A stretch of DNA of 64,000 nucleotides, taken from Bagarius yarrelli. Its lineage: Eukaryota; Chordata; Actinopteri; Siluriformes; Sisoridae. The notes beneath the pieces are model-generated. The model was given only the letters and a program-made list of their open reading frames with translations. It was not told the DNA's origin and made no database searches. Location: the NCBI GenBank assembly GCA_005784505.1, contig VCAZ01000096.1, forward strand, positions 719,459 to 783,458, read 5' to 3'. Positions 56,556 through 64,000 of the stretch are shown one piece after another. A program made the position numbers and the translations under genes. How positions within the stretch are numbered: position 1 is the stretch's first letter; each line of letters starts with the position of its first letter.

Positions 56556-56900
56556 GTCTGGGCAGCGGGGTCAGCGGTGCTGTGGGTTAGGGCTGTGTTC
56601 CGACAGACTTGCTTTTTCTGTCACACTTTTGTTCCATCCTGCGTCATCGTGTTGACTGAACGGACCCCACAGTTAAAGGCGAGGCGCGCGCCTGGCCTGG
56701 TTTTAACACTGAGCCGAGTTAGTGCCTGTAATCTGATGGTCGTGTTTATTTTATGTAGGCTCCCTTTGAAGGTACTGAGAAAGTCTTTGGGCTTTTTGTC
56801 CCAGCCCGTTTTGGCAGCCTGGGCCAAGGCGCTTGCAGTGGTAATACCCAGGAAGAATAATATTTGCACTCGTATTCACTCCAAACAAGTTTTTCCATAT
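56556..56900 (+). other. Candidate exon after a strong splice acceptor
   Basis: A 30-base pyrimidine tract ending cttcttcag precedes GC-rich sequence (ggtcagcggtgctgtggg, aggcgaggcgcgcgcctggc). A 108-codon plus-strand frame crosses it, but neither strand gives a protein I recognise. It may be a non-coding or 5'UTR exon of a transcript from the promoter at 56.1 kb. Confidence 0.25.
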
Positions 56901-57732
56901 TAGTGTCAGAACGAGGAGCTCTCTTGCGCTCTTTTTCTCTCTTTTTTTTTCTCTCTCTCTCTCTTTTACTCTATCCACTACTCTTCTCTTCAAAACTATA
57001 AGGAGGACCTCTGGGTCCTGGCTGTGCATGCAAGTCTGACCATCAGGTCTTATTAGACCTCCACAATCCTCTATTAGGCACTTAAACCCTTCAAAACACT
57101 GGAAGCTTAAAGAGCTCGTTGTTTCTGTGCTCAATACTTCTGTAATGAGACACTTTACATTTTTATTTCAGTAACTAAAATCCACGCAGCAAAATTTCCA
57201 CTTGGATTAATTTACAGTAAAGGTGATATTCAGTAAGCAACAGGTTATTGTGTGGTGCTTATTGACTGAAAGGCTTTTATGGTAGTAACCTGAGACTTGT
57301 AAGTGAAAAAGGTGTGTGTGTGTGTCAGCATGTGCATGTAAGCGCAGGTGTATGTGCGTGAAAGTTCACGGCTGTTTTAACTGCGGAAAGCCCTCTGACA
57401 TCATCGACTGAATTACGGCGATGCGTTTTCATTCAAGTAAATTACAGCGTGTCGTTTGTAAATCACTGAGGCGGTGGGGCTTAATACTATGCTAGAAGAC
57501 AGTTCTCTCTCCACATCACTGACTACTGGATAGAGAAAGCATTAAGCCATCGTTTTATTCATCCTTTTATCCCGTTAAGGAGATAACAGCCGTTTGTTCA
57601 TTCTGAATTGTCTGGGAAATAAGTCATTACCTGGGGCTTTGAATGATGGAGACAAATTGATGACAAGACCCCGCAGTCGCACATGTTTCTAATAATGACT
57701 TTTATTTATTATTTTTCATTATTTTATTATAA

Positions 57733-58070
57733 GGTGCCCCGGCAACCCAGGCTCAACTCCGGCTCGGGTCCTCTCAAGGTCCAAACCTCATCCCCTCCTG
57801 TAATGTCAATAAAAGCAAAATGTATTTTGAAAAAATAAGGTTGTAATCACCTGCTAAAGTTTTCATGTCATATGACCTATAAGAACTCACATGCAAAATA
57901 TATAATGAAAGAATTGTTCTTTTGAATCCTGAGCTTGGGTTACCATCTGCGTAGGTTTTCTCCGGTTTCCTCATACTTCACAAAAACATGAAGGAAGGTG
58001 AATTGGTGACTCAAAACTGACCTAGGTGGAATGACTGTGTGAGTGTTTGTGGGTGAGCATGACATTTCCC
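57733..58070 (+). mobile_element. Degraded SINE family D-like repeat
   Basis: 'ccggcaacccaggctcaact' and 'gtaggttttctccggtttcc' followed by 'aaggtgaattggtgactc' match the body of a common fish repeat that shares the head seen at 21688. Confidence 0.5.
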
Positions 58071-58159
58071 ACAGATTTGGGATAAAATGTGTCATGTACC
58101 TTTATCACAGTATGCATTCGGCCAAAATTTGAAATTTATGTTGTAGCATTACATTTTTC

Positions 58160-58475
58160 CTTCACTAATACCTCAAAAGACTTAAACATTGTTCCAGCAT
58201 GACAATACCTCTGTGCACAAAACCCCTGAGCTCTATAAAGACATGATGTGTTATGGTTGGAGTGAAAGAATTTGAGTTTCCTTTGACTCAACCCACTAAA
58301 CACCTTTGGGATAAACTGGAACACACAATCAATCAGTTTGCTTGAACAAATCTCCACAGTCACAATTCACAATCTTGGGGGTTATTGTAGGAGTAAGAAA
58401 AAGACCATATGTGGAGTAGAATGTCTAACAAACACATATGGATGTGATGATCAGATGTTTCAATACTTTTCTACA
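58160..58475 (+). mobile_element. Element R1 copy
   Basis: 'cattgttccagcatgacaat', 'tgagctctataaagacatga', 'tattgtaggagtaagaaaaa' and 'gtttcaatacttttctacag' identify it. Confidence 0.6.
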
Positions 58476-58689
58476 GAATAGATCACTGAAAGAAGTTTTA
58501 AAAGAAAATCGTGGGCTTGCAATTTTACCAATTTCTCCCCCCAAAAAAATGTTCCTATACATATATTTAAAGAATGCAGCACAATCGAATATTTTTCATT
58601 CAACAGCACAAAAACATTTGCAATTAAAGCAAGCAATAAAAAAACAACAACAATAAAACAATTATTATTATATAGTACCTTTAGAAGTA

Positions 58690-59100
58690 AATTCCAGAAG
58701 CACTTTAGATTTAAAAGGATACAGAGTTTAAAAGAACAAAAAGACAGAACAGAGGAACATTAAAACATATCAAAAGCAGAGATAAGCAGGTTAAAAAAAG
58801 AGAGGATTTAAACACCTTAAATGATTCTGCATGTCTAATATTATAGAGGAGAGAGTTCCAGAGTTTTAGAGCAAGGGCGGAAAAAGCCCGGTCACCCGTA
58901 GAGTGTAGACGCATTGAGGGAATAGCCATAAGGCCAGAATCAGAGGAACGGAGATCCCGCCTAGGAGAGTAAACATCTAGAAGTTCCGCTAAATAATGAG
59001 GTGCCAAACCATGCAAGGTCTTATACGTAAGCATGAGTATTTTTATATTAATACAAAATTTCAAAGAGAGCCAATGTAGGCATTCCAAAATTAGTGTGAT
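58690..59100 (-). mobile_element. LINE (L2-like) reverse-transcriptase C-terminus
   Basis: The minus strand encodes an uninterrupted 125-codon frame with LTYKTLHGLAPHYLAELL, SGLMAIPSMRLHSTGDRAFS and LWNSLLYNIRHAESFKVFKS. This is the standard tail of fish LINE reverse transcriptases (K.LLLTYKALHGLAP.YL...). It is a 5'-truncated insertion. Confidence 0.85.
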
Positions 59101-59212
59101 TTGCTCTCTGGTTCTGTTCCCTGTCAGGATTCTGGCTAAATGAATGAATTAATGATTCTGAATCACTTTAAAAAAGTGGGCAAGTGGTTTTATTAGAAGA
59201 AACATTGGTATG

Positions 59213-59402
59213 GAGGTGGTAGTGCAGGGTTTAAAGTGTTGAATAGCTAATTGGAAGATCAGGGTTCGATTCCCAGCACCAACAATCTGCCCCTGTTGGG
59301 CCCCTGAGCAAGGCCCTTAACCCCTAAATTGCTCAGTTGCATAAAAGAGATCAATTCAAGTTGCTCTGGATAAGGGTTTCTGCCAAATGCTGTAAAGTGT
59401 AA
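59213..59402 (+). mobile_element. SINE family A
   Basis: 'gggttcgattcccagcacca' box B and 'ttgggcccctgagcaaggcc' core are both intact, with tail 'ctctggataagggtttctgc'. Confidence 0.8.
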
Positions 59403-60957
59403 AATTATTAAAACATATCTTTACAGAAGCTTCAAATTTTTCAAAAAAATCTAGACGAAATCTACCCAATAAAATTCTTTCAATGTTTGTGTGGAATAAT
59501 ATACAGACTCTTACAGAATAACACAAAGAAAATAAAAAGGTCCCACAATGAGATTGTCCTCTCAAGAGAGTTTACAGATCTTCCCTTTAATTTGTAACCT
59601 TAAACCCCCATGTTGCTTAAATTTATTTTACACTATAATAAAAGAATATTATTATAATTGGCATTAGCAAGATACATAAGCCCCATCGGCTGAATTAAGG
59701 CCGGAAGCAGTTTAAGGCGAATTTATAACAATAGTCTACACATGGTTCACCAGTGTTCAACATAAAACCTCTACATTTTTTCATATTATAATTTTCTATT
59801 TTGATATATTTTCCTAATATCCCATGCTGTTGGCTCTCTCTTTCCTCTACCTTTTTGTTTTTCACTCCTATTGTATGTCTATCTCACACCTTCATTCTTC
59901 ACTGTCAATGAAGCTTGTGTCTCCTCCCAAACATATTTCTCTTCTTTTTTTTCTCCTCCCCTCATCACATTAGGCCCAAATATAGGAGTCTAAAGAGGGA
60001 TCTGAGAACGATGGGTGTGATGTCAGACCTATGTGTGTGTTCTGGGCCTCTGTGCTGGGTGGGAAGAATATGGCATGCGTCTGCTCACAGCCTGTTGAAG
60101 TGTAAACGGTGATGTAACATGAGGAAACTACTATGGCGGTCCTTTAATCTGATGTATCTGTGTTTTGCCTGCTCTGATTTTTCACTAACCTTCTCAGACT
60201 TTCTTTTTATGTCTCATGCACTGTCTCACTCTCTTGTCTCCCTGAAGGTGCAATGCTTCTGATACAGTCGTTTTTTTACTGACTCATTCCTGGCTAATTG
60301 ATTCGTTCCAAGGCCTGTTTTGGTGCCGCCCAACTTCTGCATAGTGTCACATGGCCTCATCAAAAAGAGTTTGTTTTCTTTCTACCTCTCCCTCTCATCC
60401 TCTGTCGCTTCTCGCCTATCCGGCTGACCCCTCCGTCTGCCCTTTTTTCTCATCCCTTGATTCCACCCCTATTGCCAAAATACTCTGTCAGCTTCCTTCT
60501 GTTCTCCCCTTAGGGAATTTCCCTTCTTGATCCAGGATTGTGTCATTCTTTTCATTCCTACCATACCTGGGAGAGGTTAAAACAGAAAACAGAGTGGGAG
60601 ATAGAAATAGAAAAAAAGGGGGGGGGGGATACAGGTTGAGTGGGATATAATAAAAGACAGATACTTGAGGGTTTCTTTAAGAGCTGAGGACAGTGGTGGA
60701 GGTGAACCTCTAGCCTCCAGGCGTGGGAGGGTAATTAGGAATGTAAACTGGCTTCTAAAAATAAATCTGCTCATATACAGTGCATATAACACATTCCAGG
60801 GATGATGAATGAATGTGAGAAGAACGATCGGGGAGAAGGTTATTTCCCAAAGCAGGATAAGGAAACAGCCTTTTCTTATCCATTTCTCAATTCAAACAAC
60901 TTTTATTATTTGTAATCGATCAATATATTCAAATAAATTAATACCAGCTGGTGCCAT

Positions 60958-61085
60958 GGTATAGTGTGTTAAGGCGCCGGTAACCACATGCACGGTTGCA
61001 CTCCAGCGACCCAGGTTAGATTCTCCCCCATTTCATCTTTCTCTGTCCTATCAATAAAGACAAAAATTGTCAAAATAAAGAACAT
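60958..61085 (+). mobile_element. tRNA-like SINE, family C
   Basis: 'ggcgccggtaaccacatgca' head, 'cgacccaggttagattctcc' box B and a 'caataaagacaaaaattgtc' tail. An antisense relative lies at 31715. Confidence 0.6.
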
Positions 61086-62959
61086 ATAAATCCTAACAAG
61101 TGACTTAAAATACATAAAATATCAGCTTCTGTAATGGTCAGTGTCTTGACATACAGTAGACTTTTTACTGGAATGATTAAATACTATTTAAATATGTGAA
61201 TGTACCACCCACTCACACGTTTACTTGTTTTTTCTCTGTCGTTATTATTATAACCTTTTTGTCACCAGATCACATTAACAGAATAGATCTATACATACAT
61301 GCACCAAACACACACACACACACAGAAACTTGCAAAAATCAATTACAGCATAATAAAGTGAAAACTGAGAGAAAGTTTTGAGTATTAGGTTTTAGCTTAT
61401 TTTGCAATTTGTTTTAGGCAGAGGAACCTGCATTTTCTTTTCACAGTCCAGTGGAACAGAGAAAAATAAGAATTTCTGGAACCGAAAGCTGAAGCTACCT
61501 GCATATTTTTTGAAGATTTGGGTCTGAAGCAGATCCAGAATATTCATTCCCAGCCCCAAAGCATCTTTTACACAATTTACTCTAAACGATAAAGGTCAAA
61601 AGCTTTAATGTTCCCATTTAAAATTGGAAAAAGAGTGAACTTTGTGCGGAACATGTCAGAAATGGGCTGGTTTGTGCATTTTTAAGAACTGCTGATAAAC
61701 CTGTGATAATTGTGGGGTTTACACTAAAAAAACACTAAGTTAGTCAATGTTCAACAGGTGAAAACACCTTATAGATAAGATAGTTCAGATGAAAATTGGT
61801 TTAAGCAGTCAGAAGAAATATAGTTTAGTCAAATAGGCAACCTTTAAGTCAACTTTTACTGCTATTTTTAAAGTTTACATTTGGTGGTATGGCTCTATTC
61901 TAAATTCCCTGTCTTTCAATGAGCTCCATGAAAAGCCTAGACAGGGAAACAGCAGCATCCTTTGGTGGCAACCCTCCCATTTTAAGAATAAAAGAGCAGC
62001 ACAAAATCCCCCCACAACAGAGCATCCAACAATGACAACAAAATGCCATTGTTTAAATTCGCACAAAATAGCGGCAGAGATCGGAAGAAGGTGGGTTGTA
62101 AAGCGATGTGCTGAGGAAGCAGCAGAGATTTTGAGATCAGCTGATAGGGGTTGGGTTGCTTTTCTTCCAGCTGATAGCAGAGGCTTGGTCTGAACTGACA
62201 CAGTATGTGTGATTAATTTATACCGTATAATCACTTTTTACAACCTTGCTCAGCAGAAAAGCATCTCAGCATCCAAAAAACATTATACCCTGTGGTGAAT
62301 AAGCTACAACAGCAAAAAATAATGTATGTTATAAGCACAGCATACACACTGTGCGATTTTTAACAGTCTTTTGTGATTGTTGCTTGTCAGACTTATAAAT
62401 ATGGTCCTTTATGCCACACTGTAGAAGCTAAGTTGTCATAATATCATATCATAAGCTTTATGTCATCAATCCCTGACATATTTAGTATACTGCGTCCTCT
62501 TGCTAAAAGGTAGCTAGCATCAAACAAAATAATCTGTATTGTTAATAAACCTCATAACATGCCTCATAACATTTGTAGCTGTCACACTAATTGCGCCATC
62601 AGGTTCAGCGCTCTTACTGACTCTTGGTTTGACAGACATCGTAGATGTCACATGGCAGTAAAGTGTGTGAAATCTTTTAACACTGCCAGAAAATTATCGG
62701 AGGAAAAACTGACTGCAACGGCTGTTGGTCAACACATCAAACAAAAACTCAAAGACATCAGATTTTAGTGTAGGATTATAGGAATCTTTAAAAAATTTGT
62801 CTCAGACGACCAAATAGTAGCCAAAAACCACACTGTGTAAGCGCGTCTTAAGGTTATCATGGACACATCTGGATAGTAGAAAATAAAGATAAATCACTTT
62901 GTCTTTTTTCTTTGTAAGCTCTCCAGTTTACATAAGTCTGTGCCTCAGATTCATATCTG

Positions 62960-63415
62960 TGGCTTATAGGGAGTTAAAGTGGATGTGGTCCTCTGCTATT
63001 GTAGCCCATCCACCTCAAATATTTACATCTTGTTTGTTCTAAGATGCTGTTCTGCTCAACACAGTTGCAGCAAGTGATTATTTCAGTTACAATAGTTGTA
63101 ACATTAGTTCTAACCAGCATTCTTAAATTGCCAATAGTTTCATCGTGTTTTCAACTGCGGACTTTCCACTCACATGATATTTTTATCCAATGCCATCCTG
63201 TATACACTGTCCAGACTGCTGTGTTTGAGGAAAACCAGAGGTTATTAGCAATTTTTAAAATCCTACATGTCCCCCCAATTCTGATGTTTCATGTAAACAT
63301 TAACCAGAGCTTTCGATCTGTAGCTGCATGATGTTATGCGTTGTGCTGCTGCCACACAATTGGCTGATTGGATAACTGCATTAAATGAGCAGGTGCCCAT
63401 GTGTTCCTAATAAAG
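62960..63415 (+). mobile_element. Fish interspersed repeat ending 'gttcctaataaag'
   Basis: 'ggtcctctgctattgtagcc', 'ccccccaattctgatgtttc', 'ttggctgattggataactgc' and 'atgtgttcctaataaagag' match a widespread teleost repeat that I recognise by sequence but cannot name with certainty. Confidence 0.55.
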
Positions 63416-64000
63416 AGTATATCGTGCCAGCGCCTTGTATTGTGTCTGCCACAGAACACTGTACTCGAAATGTTGTAACACTTCCAGGTGGTCTTGTGCA
63501 GAAGACATGCAAGCAGGGGTATCCATATCCAGATGTTTATTTGGTCTTCTTTCCTTTTCCAACAAACACAACATTCGGATTAGCAGCTAACATTTAGCAC
63601 TGTTAAAGGTGGAGACTCTAGTTATTTATTAGAGCTTCTAGGCTTTACAAGCTCCATTCCAGTGTGTAAATGATTAATCAGGATATTCAATACAGACACC
63701 AAAAGTACAATGATCTGTGTGTTATTAATTCAAGCAGAAAGTTTGTCTGTCATTATTACTTGGATGGGGATCAGACATATTTTATTAGGTATTAATGATG
63801 AAATCCAGGTAATTTTCAAACAGGGGATTCTATACCTTGTAGTTATCCCAATTGGCAATTTTATCAGACAAGCTAGCATATAGAAGCACTTTGTAGGTAT
63901 AAAATTACAGGCTCTACCCTGTCCATCAAAGGATGTGACCACCAAAGAAGGCACAGCTGATATTATTTGGGCGGTGGAACTTTTACAGCACAGCTGTGAC

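Larger units (their letters stand above)
48140..64000. other. Region downstream of rasip1 without a recognised coding gene
   Basis: No exon set of a known protein could be assembled on either strand. It holds SINEs, R1 copies, LINE remnants, a large minisatellite, CpG-rich patches at 50 kb and a promoter-like block at 56.1 kb. 52560-54150, 54570-55980, 57100-57730 and 61090-62950 contain nothing I can name; the last has a 119-codon minus-strand open frame (61875-62234) of unknown meaning. Confidence 0.55.

Noticed and set aside
56840..56890. miR-92-like microRNA ('atttgcactcgtattcact')
   Set aside because: The seed attgcac is not present and no stable hairpin partner is evident.
58711..59088. 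125-codon minus-strand frame as a host gene
   Set aside because: The motifs are those of a LINE reverse-transcriptase tail, and it lacks a start context and exon structure.
62559..62768. Small plus-strand protein
   Set aside because: No recognised motifs; surrounding 'cacactgtgcgattttt' and 'cacactgtgtaagcgcg' blocks suggest decayed transposon sequence instead.

Overview
This is vertebrate nuclear DNA, almost certainly from a ray-finned fish. The genes have many short exons with GT-AG introns and encode vertebrate protein families. Between them lies AT-rich sequence packed with microsatellites and with the tRNA-like SINEs, foldback elements and LINE tails seen in teleosts. The repeat repertoire suggests an otophysan (catfish or carp group), but that is a weak inference. 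There are no bacterial genes, no CRISPR array and no complete autonomous transposon.

Three protein-coding genes can be reconstructed exon by exon. (1) 12779-22449, minus: a ten-exon class I facilitative glucose transporter of 512 aa, best matched to GLUT3 (slc2a3). (2) 27237-29788, minus, with a non-coding first exon near 30.4 kb: cox6b1, 86 aa, a subunit of cytochrome c oxidase. (3) 35522-47356, plus: rasip1, fifteen coding exons and about 986 aa, a Ras/Rap1 effector of endothelial cells with RA, FHA-like and DIL regions. The three do not form a pathway; they are simply neighbours.

Layout: 1-12.7 kb is gene-poor and repeat-rich. 12.8-22.6 kb is slc2a3 with a TATA box. 22.6-27 kb is intergenic. 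27-30.5 kb is cox6b1 with a GC-box promoter. 30.5-35.5 kb is intergenic or 5' flank. 35.5-48.1 kb is rasip1. 48.1-64 kb has no recognised coding gene, but holds a 1.6-kb minisatellite, two CpG-rich patches and a CRE+TATA promoter-like block followed by a strong splice acceptor.

The most notable observations are a one-base insertion that breaks the reading frame of rasip1 inside its RA domain, next to a tandem splice donor four bases apart that could compensate; a required GC-AG intron in the same gene; relocation of the N-glycosylation sequon in the glucose transporter; and the orphan promoter-like block at 56.1 kb. I found no convincing new biological system. Repeat family names rest on recognised sequence patterns only and were not checked against a library.
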